A program made the position numbers and the translations under genes. Below, in pieces: positions 1-11,402 of a stretch of DNA of 64,000 nt. Numbering within the stretch: the first letter of the stretch is position 1; each line of letters opens with the position of its first letter. Origin of the DNA: Megascapheus bottae (lineage: Eukaryota; Chordata; Mammalia; Rodentia; Geomyidae); contig JANJXV010000013.1 of assembly GCA_024803745.1 (NCBI GenBank), forward strand, positions 6,386,001 through 6,450,000. The letters run 5' to 3'. The notes beneath the pieces are model-generated. The model saw nothing but the letters and a program-made list of their open reading frames with translations. It was not told the DNA's origin and made no database searches.

Positions 1-562
1 CGGATCCCTTTAAAGGACATCTGGCATTGCATTAAGCTTTATTCCTTTTGGGTCCAGAGAACCACGACTGCACCAGCTCCCAGTATGTTGGGATGCAATG
101 TTGTTCCCCAACTCTGATTGTGGCTGCAGGCAGCAGGAAAGCCGATAGATGGCGACAGTAATCCAAAGATGAAGTCCTGAAGCCAAAGCTTGCATATCTT
201 AGGCTTGGCAATACATTATTTATGAGGGAAAATTAACTTTGAAATCGTCTTAGGTTGCCCCCAGCAATATACACAGTAAACACGATTTTCTTAGTAGAAG
301 GTAACAAATAATCTTTGTGGCAAATTAGATGAATTGTGATGTCTGCTTTCTGGTAGTTTGTGGTACCAGAAATAATGATCCTCCTTACTAGTTACTATTA
401 TTCACATTCCTATTCTAAAGGAGTAATTGTCCAAGTGATGTTGTGTGTAAAAAGTCAAGGGAGAAATGCCTGATGCGATGCAAATGACTGTCATTCTGGA
501 AATTTTGTAGTGTTCTTTAAAAGATGTAGTTCCTGCCACAGTGCACTGTGGTCTTTGAATCA
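1..562. other. unique non-coding sequence
   Basis: I see no gene, RNA or assignable repeat. Open frames are short and lack domain signals. Base composition is ordinary and AT-leaning, without CpG clustering. Confidence 0.5.
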
Positions 563-790
563 CGTAGAGCAATAGGAAGAGAAATTTACTTTGGGGCTAG
601 GCAGATTTGAATCTGGATTTCTTTCTTGCCATTTGGAAATCTTGTGAGTTGCGAGGTGAGTTACTTCAATCTCCTGAAGATTAGTTTATTCATCTAGGAA
701 ATGCGTTTGTGATACCTCTGTTACAGAGTTGTTCTGTGAAGTAAATGAGCCAAAGAAAGTAGTTGGTTCCAGGCAAATATGCTACAGATT
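563..790 (+). mobile_element. MIR SINE (ancient, near full length)
   Basis: A degenerate match to MIR in the sense direction. A box-B-like segment (GCAGATTTGAATCTGG) is followed by the conserved core (CTTGCCATTTGG, GAGTTACTTCAATCTCC, TTCATCTAGGAAATG) and the tail (TGTTCTGTGAAGTAAATGAG). Divergence is high, as expected for a pan-mammalian repeat. Limits are approximate. Confidence 0.75.
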
Positions 791-966
791 CTAGATCTAT
801 TCCTCTCTCGAATACATTGCCAGAGCAAAGATATTATAGAAGACCCTTGTGTACGATGACTGTATGAAAATTTCAAGCAATAGTTTGTAGGCAATAAATG
901 TTCATGTTTACTTGAAAACAAGGGCTAGGACAGAGGTTATGCTGTTTTCATAAGGTCAATTAAATT

Positions 967-1488
967 CTTTTTTTTCAAAATTATTATTTTTTATTGTAAT
1001 TAGTAAAAGGGTTACATGATATTTGCCAGATAGAAGGTGCATTAATTCACATATATTGATACCCTTTCACATGTCTTGGTACCCGTTTCCCTCCCCCCCC
1101 CACACCCCACACCCGTCTTGGTTTTCCCCCCTTCCCTATCAAATTTCAAATATCCAAATACAAATAAATTCAATATATCAGATAACAAAGTGAGATACTA
1201 TACCAATATGAGATAACCAAGGGACAGCAAAGGAGATGAGAGACAACATAGTACATTAAGGACAACAATCATTCGTTATATGGCTTTTGTTTCACTATCC
1301 TGGAGGTCCTTTCAATTAGCTTCACATTATATGTCCTTATGTATCAAGATTTTGCTCTATTGCAAATCTCTGCTAGTAGAGCCCAACGTTTCTACTGATT
1401 ATGACGAATGAGGGAAACCATTGAGCCTATGATTTTTTCTAAGTCTTTCCATTTCCTAACAAATGGGGCGATGTCATTCTTTCTGATA
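967..1488 (-). mobile_element. L1 3' end, lineage-specific, 5'-truncated
   Basis: On the plus strand it begins with the poly(T) of a reversed L1 tail, then the 3' UTR with a pyrimidine/C-rich tract (about 1090-1130). It ends in the last codons of ORF2 at the segment reading CAAATGGGGCGATGTCATTC. The same 3' UTR recurs at least ten times in this window, which defines it as one family. No target-site duplication was resolved. Confidence 0.85.
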
Positions 1489-2287
1489 TAAGGGTGGAAG
1501 CATGGAGACAGATATCAAGTGAGGTATGGTGGCTATGGACAGTCATTCTGTTAGCATAATACCATGAATAAAGCCAATGACTGGGATTGCCTTCTATTAG
1601 AGGAATGGTTAAATTTTGTACCACAATGGAGTATCGCCTACAACTAAGTCAGATCTCAACCCAAGGTCATCTCTAGAACTGAGAATGTCCTTCACAACAA
1701 CCATTAATATTTGTGCCATATAATTTTGCACACAACGTCTCCAAGCATTGTTTTTCTCATAAGTCAAATGCAAGATGTTCAAAGAGAGATGGTATTAGAG
1801 CATTTTAGGATAGTGCTCATAACATCACAGTGAAATTTATAGCTATGTTCATGGTTGTTGCATATTAGGATGTGGTTATAGTTGAGCAGAAGAGTTGGAG
1901 AATCTTGGATTAAGATATTTTTTTGTCAGAGAGAAGTGGACACATCACTGATGCAGCATTTGCCTTGATTAAATGCTGGTTATCAAGAGAGTTGGAGGAG
2001 TTTCTCGAGCATGGGGTATAATGTTAACATGGCTGTAATTCAGAGTTATGGACAGAGGGGCTGAAAATATTACTGTGGAAAAATGTACCAAACAGAAGAA
2101 GAGCTGTGGAGAAAGAAGATGGTAATGAGGTAAGAACAACCAGAATGCATCCAGAAGGAGAAAGGACTTCAATTGCTGCCCATTTCATTAACAAGAAGAA
2201 CACAAATGGAGAATGGCATATTCTAAACTGACTCAAGGAACTGCTCACACATCGGGAACTACACCACAGACTGTATTATCAAGGAGG

Positions 2288-2288
<1 letters not shown>
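1489..2288. other. unique non-coding sequence
   Basis: No gene or recognisable repeat. Short minus-strand frames at 1969-2248 have no domain signature and are likely chance. Confidence 0.4.

Positions 2289-2341
<53 letters not shown>
2289..2341. repeat. (TG)n microsatellite
   Basis: About 25 uninterrupted TG units with one early GC interruption. No SINE adjoins it, unlike several other arrays in the window. Confidence 0.95.
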
Positions 2342-2342
<1 letters not shown>

Positions 2343-2675
2343 TGGATTATTGTTAATTGAGATTTTTGACTTAATGATTTAATTTCATTTGTCTTGAGGT
2401 AAACTTCTAGTTAGATACCTAACATTTCACATATTTCCAGGAGGTTGTATGATCATCAAATGTCACATGCTATGTAATTAACATTACTGACTCTAAAATG
2501 ACAAGTGCTCACAAACTGGAAAGTGACATGTGCATGCTTATAGTTAATATAATGGCAATGGTTGTTTCTTAGGCACATTACAGTGATCAGAATCTCATTC
2601 TAAAATCATTTTTCTCTATGTCCAGATCTTGGCTCAGCCATTGAATGGTGGCAGGCCACTCACTGTAACTTGAAA

Positions 2676-2904
2676 GAAGTGAACTCTTGGGCCGGGAGTT
2701 TGGCCTAGTGGTTAAAGTGCTTGCCTAGCATGCATGAAGACCCGGGTTCGATTCCTCAGTACCACACACATAGAAAAAAGCCGGAAGTGGTGCTGAGGCT
2801 CAAGTGGTAGAACTCTAGCCTTGAGAAAGTCCAAGGACAGTGCTCAGGCCCTGAGCTCAGGCCCAGGACTGGCAAGAAAAAAAAAAAAAAGAAGTGAACT
2901 CTTG
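2676..2904 (+). mobile_element. IDL-Geo dimeric SINE with 14-bp target-site duplication
   Basis: The element (2690-2890) has a tRNA-Ala/ID-like left monomer: A-box-like GGCCTAGTGGTTAAAGTGC, a GCATGCATGAAGACCC linker and B-box-like GGGTTCGATTCC. A short A-rich linker leads to the right (Geo) monomer, ending CCCAGGACTGGCA and a 13-base A-rich tail. The flanking direct repeat GAAGTGAACTCTTG (2676-2689 and 2891-2904) is perfect, so this is a clean, fairly young L1-mediated insertion. The tRNA-like head is a SINE promoter, not a tRNA gene. Confidence 0.93.
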
Positions 2905-3789
2905 TCATGGACTAGGGTACAAACAAGCAGGAAAAGAGGGAGTTGGAGAAAAGGCTACCAACTTTAGATAAAGGCAATGAGTCAAACAAGGAGGACACAC
3001 AGGAAGCACTGTATTGTAAGGTTCTCAAACAAAGGAATGTCCCAAGCAATGGAAATCTAGGAACTATCAAGAGACTTGCACAGAAGGCCTGTTACCGATT
3101 TTCAGCTGCCTTCAGTGATTCCAGGACAACATGTTAAGTCTTTGTTGTAAGAAAAAGAAAACATGATGGAGCAGCAATGAGGGTCTGATTGGATTTATTT
3201 GTTCAAAAAGTTGTGTTTGAGTACCAACTTCGTGTGGAGTACTGTGTTATATGATACAGAACTATAATTAAAGCTTACTTGGGACTTCTATACCAGAGGG
3301 GATAACAACAAAAGCTCCTCAAACAATGAAAAGCAATAGTAAGAACTTTGCTGTGGTAGGCCAGGTTCCTGGAACCTGGAGAAGGGATGTTCCTTTGTGT
3401 TCAGCTATATTCAGGGGAGTGGAGAAGTAGTGGGTGTTAGCTTATTGCATCAGGTACTCTAGAGCGAGGATGGTCCAGTCACAGGTTCTCCATTATATCT
3501 TTCCTGTCCTTTTTACTAGGTGTCCACATTCACCAGTCATACCACAAGGCCTCACTTTTGTGTCTTCTGTGCCTTTTAAGTACAATATTATCTATGTTTA
3601 TTCCAAGTACGCGTCTTACATGTTTCTTTACACTATCAACCATCCTTCTAGTCACTGCTGTGAAGAGGTGGGAAGGCATGGGTGAGGCAGCTCACTTTAG
3701 GGGAAAGACTACAGTGAACTGTCAGCAGACATTACTCCCAACAGCTGGGAGGAGGAGACATTGAAGCTATGTCTCAGGTGCAGGCTGTC
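2905..3789. other. unique non-coding sequence
   Basis: No gene or assignable repeat. Open frames of 64-83 codons (2943-3137, 3434-3685, 3558-3764) have no domain features; two of them overlap, arguing for chance. Confidence 0.4.
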
Positions 3790-4069
3790 TTTTTTTTCAT
3801 ATATTTTTATTGTAATAGAAGGTGCATTACTTCAAACACATTGATACCCTTTCTCATGTCTTGGTCCCCATTTCCCTCTCCCCAACCCCGCCCCTCATCT
3901 TGTTTCCCCCCCTTCCCTATCCAACTTCAAATAACCAATTATGCATATATACAATATATCAAATAACCAGGTGAAATACTGTAACAATATGAGATAGCCA
4001 AAGGACAGCAAAACAGATGAGAGATAACATAGTACATTAAGGACAACAATCACTCATTATATGGCTTTT
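3790..4069 (-). mobile_element. L1 3' UTR fragment
   Basis: Poly(T), then the family 3' UTR (CATATATTTTTATTGTAAT, AGAAGGTGCATTACTTC, GATACCCTTTCTCATG). It stops at ATTATATGGCTTTT, before ORF2. A short deletion removes the GTTACAT segment near the left end. Confidence 0.85.
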
Positions 4070-4241
4070 CTGCTGCTGCCCAGATCCACTGGACTGATAG
4101 AGTAGATAAGCTCACCTTAGAAGACCTAGCAGTTTCTTTTGCTGCAAGTGATATACTGCCTTCTGTATGTGACAACTGTCCATATCACTTTGTGTATCCA
4201 GTCACTGGCTGGCATTTGTATTTCTCTTTGAGGTTCTAAAG

Positions 4242-4453
4242 GACTCACTTTTTTTTTTGCCAGTACTGGGCCTTGAACTCAGGGCCTGGACACTGTCCCT
4301 GAGATTTTTCAAGGCTAGCACTCTACCCACTTGAACCACAGCACCATTTCTGGCTTTTTCTGTGTTTGTGGTGCTGAGGAATCGAACCCAGAGCTTGTTG
4401 CTTGGTAGGCAAGCACTCTACCACTAGGCCATACTCCTCGCCCCACGACTCAC
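4242..4453 (-). mobile_element. IDL-Geo SINE, minus strand
   Basis: Poly(T), then the reversed right monomer (GCCAGTACTGGGCCTTGAAC, CAAGGCTAGCACTCTACC) and reversed left monomer (GGAATCGAACCC as reversed B box, CTACCACTAGGCCATACTCC). Flanks share GACTCAC (4242-4248 and 4447-4453), a likely target-site duplication. Confidence 0.9.
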
Positions 4454-4995
4454 CTTTTATTATTGTTGTCATGTGTGTAGCCATCTGTGTCCAGAATTCA
4501 TTGTGTACTTCATAAGCTGCTTTCATTTTGATATTCATAAAATGTCTTAGTTTACTAAAAGAAATCAAGAAATGGATAACTTATTTTTTTGCCTTGCTTT
4601 CTTATTGGAAAGCTAAGCATTCAGCCATGATCACTGATATCAATGAGACCGGAACTCATAGGAACTACAGGATGTATAACAAACCTGTGAAAATCTAGTG
4701 CATCCAGGTTCTAATAACACAGAGCTTAAGACTTATGGAGAAAAATTCATTTTATGACCAATATCCTCCTTCTTACTTCTATATTTACACTTTATAGTTT
4801 TTCATAAAATACAATAGCTTTTTTTTCTCATAGAAGTAATTTATGTAAACTACATGGAAGAGCAAAGGAAAGTAAGAACAGAAAGTAGTTTTGCTCTGCT
4901 CCTAGGAGGGAGTAATAATATAAAGAAACTAATACCCCTAAGGAGCTCAAAATATGATCAATTCAGAAATTATTTAAATTACTAAATACTTAAAA
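4454..4995. other. unique non-coding, AT-rich
   Basis: No gene or recognisable repeat. Confidence 0.4.
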
Positions 4996-5239
4996 ATATA
5001 TGTTAAATCTAGGTGCTGGTAGCACATGCTTGGAATTCTAGCTACTCAGAAGGCTAAGAACTGAGGGTCATGGTTTGAAAGCAGCACAGGCAGGAAAATC
5101 TATGAGACTCTTATCTCCAATTTTAAAAAAGAATATCAAAAGCAACTAATAAAACAAAACCAACCAAAAGTTGTGGCTCAAGTTATAGAATGCTAGCCTT
5201 GAATGCAAAATCCTAGGGACAGCATTCAAGCCCCAGGAC

Positions 5240-5241
<2 letters not shown>
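4996..5241 (+). mobile_element. composite SINE (7SL/B1-like head, ID-like tail)
   Basis: The head reads AGGTGCTGGTAGCACATGCT then TCTAGCTACTCAGAAGGCTA, a diverged 7SL/B1 motif set. The middle contains GAGACTCTTATCTCCAATT. The ID-like tail has GTGGCTCAAG and ATTCAAGCCCCAGGACT. It runs straight into a (CA)n array. ATATATGT on both sides of SINE plus array (4996-5003, 5279-5286) may be a target-site duplication, weak in AT-rich DNA. Confidence 0.8.

Positions 5242-5276
<35 letters not shown>
5242..5276. repeat. (CA)n at a SINE 3' end
   Basis: CA units directly follow the tail of the preceding composite SINE, so the array likely arose from its A-rich tail. Confidence 0.9.
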
Positions 5277-5620
5277 ACATATATGTATATATAGTCTCTC
5301 TTTAAAATTAGAAATAACATCATGATTTTATTTGTTGATTCATGAATGTAGGCATATGCAAGTTTGCTATTATAGTCTAATTAGAAACACTCGTCATTGC
5401 AAAGACTTTACTATTTTAGTCACCCTTTTTATAACTCACACAACAAAAATTTGCTAGTATATATTGAAAAACCAGGAATAATTCTTAATTATTAAGTGTG
5501 TGGTAATAGAATAAGGTATTTGATGATGAACTTCTCATGTGAGTTTGTGTTAAACTTTACTGTTCATGATCAACAAGACTTATATTTCCTGCATATATCC
5601 CCTTATATAGTCTCTCTTTA

Positions 5621-5686
5621 ACACACACACACACACACACACACATACATACTGTATATATGTATATATGTATATATATATATATC
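5621..5686. repeat. (CA)n/(TA)n compound microsatellite
   Basis: CA units pass into TA/TGTATA units. An 18-base segment directly upstream (5604-5621) is an exact copy of 5288-5305, just after the previous CA array. Confidence 0.9.
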
Positions 5687-6405
5687 TTGAGCCCAATGAT
5701 TTAAGTAAAATATTTTAATGATGGGAAAAGAAAGGAAATTGCATGTATGATTGAGCAGATAAGTAGAATATCACATAATTTTATGTTAAACTCTAAGATA
5801 ATATTTATAGAGGTCAAACAATTAAATATTTACTCTCTAGAGTGTACAAGGAAATGGAATGGGCATTTATAGTACTTTGGATGAAAGATATTTTTATAAG
5901 TCAAGTGTAGAAATATTTAAATGAAGTAGAAATGGAAAACTAAGTATATGGTAACCGCAATCTATTAAAAACTTCCTAACTGAACTTTTAGGTTAATTGG
6001 TACTTAACAGCTTGCCTTATTAGATCTTCTAAAACCCTCCTACTCACAAAGGGGTTCCCCAGACAAGTGGTGTTAAGATCACTTGGAATTTATTATATCT
6101 TAATTCAGAATTGCTGATCTGACCACAGGCCTTAATGAGTCAGAAGCGGCTTTACAACAAGACCTACTCATGAATCACATGTACATTTAGACCTGAGAAC
6201 CTCCACTAGGGAGTCCTTTTCATTCATTCATCCATTGATTCATTCGTTCATGCTTTTCATCTGTAGTAACTTATTGCTTAAATGACTATGTGTACACTGA
6301 CTCAGATGAAGTACAGTAGTACCCTTATGCCTGATCTTCCTGGAGCCTTTCCTGAAACACTTGTCCTTGGTCTTTTATCAGCAACCAAGATATTTTAGTT
6401 TAAAT
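5687..6405. other. unique non-coding, AT-rich
   Basis: No gene. A short imperfect (ATTC)n stretch occurs at about 6221-6251; the rest is unassigned. Confidence 0.4.
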
Positions 6406-6633
6406 AGTGCAATCTGCTGGGTTCCTGTGGATCACACCTGTGAAGACAGACTGGGCAGGAAAGTCCATGAAACTATAATCTCCAATTGAGTACCAAAAAA
6501 AAAAAAAAGCCAGAAGCAGAGCTGTGCTTCCAGTAGTAGAACATTAGCTTTGAGCAAAAAAGCACAGAGAAGTGCAAGGCCCCAAGTTCAAGCCCCAGGA
6601 CTAGTACAGAAAAAAGAGAAAGTGGAATCTGCT
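6406..6633 (+). mobile_element. composite SINE, internally deleted
   Basis: Element at 6419-6620. The 7SL-like head is shortened (GGATCACACCTGTGAAGACA), while CTGGGCAGGAAAGTCCATGA and the ID-like tail (GTTCAAGCCCCAGGACTAG) are preserved. Near-identical 13-mers flank it (6406-6418 and 6621-6633, one mismatch), indicating a target-site duplication. Confidence 0.82.
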
Positions 6634-6709
6634 ATCACACTGATAAACAACTCTGTTACCATCAACAATGTAAAATATCATAAGATACCTTTTAATATAA
6701 GTACAAATC

Positions 6710-6818
6710 GTAAATATCAATATTTTTTGCCAGTCCTGGGGCTTGAACTCAGGGCCTAAACACTGTCCTTGGGCTTTCCTCAAGGCTAGCACTGTACCCC
6801 TTGAGCCACAGCACTACT

Positions 6819-6871
<53 letters not shown>

Positions 6872-6949
6872 GTATTGAGGAATCGAACCCAGGGCTTTGT
6901 GCATGGTACTCTACCACTAGGCCATGCTCCTGGCCCAGTAAATCTCAAT
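6710..6949 (-). mobile_element. IDL-Geo SINE with an internal (GT)n expansion
   Basis: Element at 6722-6937, both monomers present. At 6823-6869 the linker between right and left monomers, normally a short run such as TGTGTGTGGTA, has become a GT array. Flanks GTAAATATCAAT (6710-6721) and GTAAATCTCAAT (6938-6949) form a 12-bp duplication with one mismatch. Confidence 0.9.
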
Positions 6950-7099
6950 TTTTGTCAAGATACAGAGAAGTAAGCACACTCCTTTAAAGAGTAATCTATA
7001 GTTTTGAGCAGTCTACAGTATAGTGAAAAATTGTAAGAGCTGTAACACTGTTTAAATCCTCTCACTAGCTTCTTTCACCTTTGGAAGAAAACTCTAATG

Positions 7100-7310
7100 A
7101 AATTGTTTCTTTATTTTAAATTTCATTTATATATAAATTTGATTATCTTGCATATAATACATCTTGATTAATGTCATCCTTTCAGTAGTTCTCCTTCCCT
7201 CCCCCATCTCTCTCAACTCCCCTCAAGTTACCTGATTCCATTTTGGCGATCCTTTGATAAAAAGAATAAATATGCATATAGATAGATTTACCCCCACCTC
7301 TCTATAAAAC
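7100..7310 (-). mobile_element. older L1 3' UTR fragment
   Basis: It shares the motif series of other older L1 ends here (ATACATCTTGATTAATGTCA, then C/T-rich CCCTCCCCCATC, then CAAGTTACCTGATTCC). The left end is T-rich, consistent with reversed orientation. It differs from the younger family at 967. Confidence 0.6.
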
Positions 7311-7810
7311 TTAATAATTCCAAAGTCTAATCAAATCAGTTCACAAATTAATTACATGATTTCGTGTCTAAGGCAAAGGAAAAGCAGAAAGCACTTGCAG
7401 TAGCTTCCCTGATCATTAATTACTTAGATAAGATCTGAATTTTGAAGCCTGCCTCCACTTCCCCTTCAAGACAACAGCCCTCTGTCAGCCTGCTCACACA
7501 GCAGGCTTCCTTCATTCTGTTTCTCCTCTCTTCTCTTTTGAGATTGTGTTTGTTCAACTATCCCTTCACATTCCATAGCCTTGGAGACTTCTCATAAATA
7601 TGTCTGCTGGTACTCTGAATAACTTTGTAACGCCCTGAATACACTGAGCCACCTCATATCAGGCTTCAGAATCTGCTGAAATTTCCATGATCATTTCTCA
7701 GATGAATTCCTTCTCATCCTCATGGGTCCACTTACAAAGTGTTTTGGTCAGGCATTATCTGCTAATACCCTCTTTGTTGTGTTTTTGTTATGCACACATT
7801 TTGCCTTTCT
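7311..7810. other. unique non-coding sequence
   Basis: No gene or assignable repeat seen. Confidence 0.4.
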
Positions 7811-8045
7811 ATTTATTTCTTGGCCATGGAACTTGAACTCTGGGCCTGGGCTCTGTTCGTGAGCTCTTCAGCTCAAGGCTAGTGCTCTACCACCTTGAGC
7901 CATAGTGCCACTTCCAGTTTTCTGGTGGTTAATTGGAGTTAAGTGTCTCATGGACTTCTATGCCTGGGCTGGCTTTGAATCACGATCCTCAGATCTCAGC
8001 CTCCTGAGTAGTTAGGATTGCACGCATGAGCCACAGGCACCTAGA
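7811..8045 (-). mobile_element. composite SINE, minus strand
   Basis: The reversed ID-like tail (GAGCTCTTCAGCTCAAGGCT, TACCACCTTGAGCC) precedes GGTGGTTAATTGGAG and the reversed 7SL/B1 head (CTCAGCCTCCTGAGTAGTTA, CATGAGCCACAGGCACC). Full-length; no clear target-site duplication. Confidence 0.9.
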
Positions 8046-8046
8046 T

Positions 8047-8660
8047 TTTATTATTTTCTTTTATTTTATTAAGTATTTGTATAAAGAGCCCATGAGTATA
8101 ATGGATCTTGACCAGTGTCATCCCTTCCACGGTTTGCTCTCAGTTCCCTCTCCTATCCCCATGTTCAAGTTGTGTAGTTCAATTTTTGCATAAAGTCCAT
8201 TGAATATAAGGATTGCATTTGTTCACTCTTCCTCACTCCTTCTTGACCATATTTCTGTTTCCTGATATCCACTTTGTTAAATAGTCCATTAGCAGTTCAG
8301 AGGAGTTACACCACTGGGCTCCTCCCATGAATATACCATCCTTTAGTTAGTTAATGAGTACATGCATAAAACCCCAGATATATTATGCATGGTTGCATTT
8401 TAGATCTAGCTGTTTTCTCTGAAAGAAAACAGGTACAATTTATCTCTCTGAATCTGGCTTTATTTGGCATATTTTTCCTAGGCCTATACAATTGCCTGCA
8501 AATGACATAATATAGTATTTGATCTGATAGATGAGTATATTCCAATGTATGTATATACCACATTTTCTTGATCTAGTCATCTGTTGTAGGGCATCTGGGC
8601 TGTTTCTATAACTTGGCTATTGTGAGTAATGCAGCAATGAATATGGATGTTTTGTTTTTA
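8047..8660 (-). mobile_element. older L1 3' end with ORF2 C-terminus remnant
   Basis: The 3' UTR of an older subfamily (GGATCTTGACCAGTGTCATC, GTTCAAGTTGTGTAGTTC) leads into decayed ORF2 C-terminal sequence, read in reverse as CCACATTTTCTTGATCTAGT, GGGCATCTGGGCTG and GGCTATTGTGAGTAATGCAG. Frames are broken. Confidence 0.8.
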
Positions 8661-8689
8661 TTTAATATAAAATTTTTGGTTTTCAGATT

Positions 8690-8925
8690 GGTTCCAGTGG
8701 ATCATGCGTATAATCCTAGCTACTCAGTAAGGCTGACATCTGAGGGCTGTGGTTCAAAGACAGCTTGTGCAGGAAAATCTGTGAGATTCTTATCTACAAT
8801 TAACCACAAAAAAACCAAAAATGTAACTGTGGCTCAAGTGGTGGAATATTAGGATTGCTCACAAAAACTCAGGAATAGCACCTAGGCCCCAAGCTCAACC
8901 TCAGGAGTAACACAAGCACGCCCGC
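8690..8925 (+). mobile_element. composite SINE
   Basis: Degraded 7SL-like head (TAATCCTAGCTACTCAGTAA), then GAGATTCTTATCTACAATTA, then ID-like tail (GTGGCTCAAGTGGTGGAATA). It runs into a long CA array. Confidence 0.8.
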
Positions 8926-8930
8926 GCACA

Positions 8931-8931
8931 T

Positions 8932-8975
<44 letters not shown>

Positions 8976-9033
8976 ACACACACACTCACACACACACACA
9001 CACACACTCTCTCTCTCACACACACACACACAC
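8931..9033. repeat. (CA)n interrupted by CT units
   Basis: About 100 bp of CA with CACTCA and CTCTCTCT interruptions, at the 3' end of the preceding SINE. Confidence 0.93.
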
Positions 9034-9315
9034 CATTCTCATTTTCTTCTTCCATCAAATTGAAGCTAATTGAGGATAATAATTTTTTAAATATCTTTCT
9101 TTATTCACCCAACTTGATCAGATCTGATACACACAATGATACTAATCAATGCTTATATGTAGAGACAAAGCATGAGCCTATTTGTACACATTGCAATTTT
9201 GCTTCTCCTTCTACGTCAATATTGAATTCTCTCTTTTCATGCCTTCTTTCCAGTGGCTAAGACAGCCCCTCTTGCCTTCAAATCAAATTCACTCTCATAA
9301 TTCTGAATCCTGTTT
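9034..9315. other. unique non-coding sequence
   Basis: No gene or repeat recognised. Confidence 0.4.
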
Positions 9316-9523
9316 TGTAATTTAGGTTTTTATTTTTGCCAATCCTGGGGCTTGAACTTGGCCTGAGCACTGTCTGCTAGAGCTCTACCACGTGAGCCAC
9401 AGCACTACTTCCAGCTTTTTTCTATGTGGTATTGGTACCAAGGAATCGAACCCAGACCTTTGTGCTTGTTAGGTAAGCCCTCTAGCACTAGGCCTACCTC
9501 CTGGCCCCTGTAATTTAGGTTTT
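9316..9523 (-). mobile_element. IDL-Geo SINE with 15-bp target-site duplication
   Basis: Element at 9331-9508, with an internal deletion in the right monomer (the segment between ACTGTC and AGAGCTCTACCA is shortened). TGTAATTTAGGTTTT occurs exactly at 9316-9330 and 9509-9523, so the insertion boundaries are certain. Confidence 0.93.
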
Positions 9524-10743
9524 AGCTCATGTTGCACCTCCTCACTTATCACACTCAGTATCTAAAATAGCCCCTCCTCATTCCCTAGATGCTCTCTGGA
9601 ACATTTTTATTGTCAAAAAAATATTGCATTATATATCCTTGTTCTTTGCATGTCCCAGAGGTCAGCAAATACTCAGTAGCCACCATTCTTGAAGTTATTG
9701 CATGAGTTAACCTTGTAAAATGTCTGTGAAGAGTCCAAACAAGTGACAGATATGCAGCTGTCTTCAATCAAATCTTTGTTTAAGACTTAGGTGGGGAAGT
9801 AGGGGCTATTTCTGTAGCTGGAGATAAAGAAGTCATTTTCCTGCAAGTGGAACAGAAAAGTTGATATTAAACAAGTATGTAGCCATATTCATTTGAAATG
9901 TCACTGCAGAAGGAAGGTGTGGTTGAACTTTAAGTACTTTCATGTTCATCTAGTTCTCTTCAAATATCATTTATTTTTCAGTCCTAGAAAATGACTAACA
10001 TATGTTGTCAAAGACAGAATAGAAATAAATAAAGCAAATATGGCTAGGTACTTTCCTATACTATGATGACAATGACAAATCTCCAGGGATGACTCAGAGG
10101 AGATTTACTTGTTCGGGTGGGACCAAAGGAGGTGACATATGAACTGAAGCCTCAGTTCCAGAACAGGAATCAGAATTATGTAGAGCTGGGTTTGCTGGTT
10201 TCATTTTGTAAAATGTTGAGAATACTATTATAAAAAGTAAAGACTGATTATAGTCTGTAATTTGTACTGATACGTTTATCTGCTTTTCTATGCTTACAAT
10301 ATTTAAAAATAAATTAGGTAGCTACATTTATCTAATTATCTATATCTGTGTCTGATTCTCTGTGTGTCTATCCATTTATCCATCTAATGAAATATAAATA
10401 CTTTGGGTGAAGCACAGGTGCAAAAATGATGACTTCAGCCTTTTAAAAACTGTCTACTTAAAAGTAAGGGATGGGATAAGATGAAGAGTAGGGATTTCTC
10501 TCTTCGCTTATGGAATTATATCTGAACCTCTTGCCATAGCAGATATGATCCTTGTGATTTTTTTCTTCCCACTCTTAGCCAGCCTCAGTCAGTTCAAATC
10601 TATTTCTCCCAGTTAGTGTTAAAAGCTTACCATTTTTTTAAACCAACACTAGTACTTTTGTCCTCCTTGTTACTGAAGAATTTTTTTCTTGACTATTGTG
10701 CATTATCTTTAAGTCACACTGAAGCACAATGCTTTTTTAAAAT
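9524..10743. other. unique non-coding sequence
   Basis: About 1.2 kb without an assignable repeat or gene. A TCTATC-rich stretch at about 10,325-10,385 is low complexity. Confidence 0.4.
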
Positions 10744-10971
10744 GTTTTTTTCTGATCCTGGGGCTTGAACCCAGAGCACTATCCCTGAGCTTCTGTGTCA
10801 AAGCTAGTACTCTACCACTTTGAGCCATAGCCTTAGATCAGGCGTTTGGTAGCTTATTGAAAATAAGAGGCTCATAGACTTTTCTGCTCAAGCTCTCTTA
10901 GAACCACAATTCTCAGATCTTAGCCTCCTGTGTAGCAAGGATTACAGGTGTGAGCCACCAGTGCACAGCTG
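10744..10971 (-). mobile_element. composite SINE, minus strand
   Basis: Reversed ID-like tail (GGGGCTTGAACCCAGAGCAC, CTCTACCACTTTGAGCC) and reversed 7SL-like head (CTTAGCCTCCTGTGTAGCAA, ACAGGTGTGAGCCACCA). Diverged copy. Confidence 0.87.
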
Positions 10972-11089
10972 AGGAACAATACCTTTGTCTGTTTAAAGTA
11001 CTTCTTTTCATGCTACTCCATACCTGAGCGCCTTCCTTTGCCTGTCCTGAGAACATCAGCATCCTCAGGGAGTGTGAAATATTTATTTA

Positions 11090-11308
11090 GTTTATTTATT
11101 TATTTTTGTCAGGCATGGGGCTTGAACTCTGGGCCTGGGCACTGTCCCTGAGCTCTTCAGCTCAAGGCTACTGTCCTACCCCTGGAGCCACAACACCACT
11201 TTTTGTTTTCTAGTGGTTCATGGGAGATAAGAGTCTTACAGACTTTAATGCCCAGGCTGGCTTTGAACTATGATCCTCAGATCTCAGCCTCCTGAGTAAC
11301 TAAGATAC
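11090..11308 (-). mobile_element. composite SINE, minus strand
   Basis: TTTA-rich reversed tail, then CATGGGGCTTGAACTCTGGG, the GAGCTCTTCAGCTCAAGG block and the 7SL head truncated after CTCCTGAGTAACTAAGAT. Confidence 0.88.
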
Positions 11309-11402
11309 CTTGGTGTGTATTTGTATCTTTCTTTCACTGTTTGGGTTGCTTACCTTCCCTATCTGCAAACTAAGAACACTACAACCAGGGACTTGATTCC
11401 CC

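Noticed and set aside
2690..2800. tRNA-Ala gene
   Set aside because: A and B boxes are present but the cloverleaf is not maintained and the unit continues into the IDL-Geo right monomer; it is a SINE promoter.
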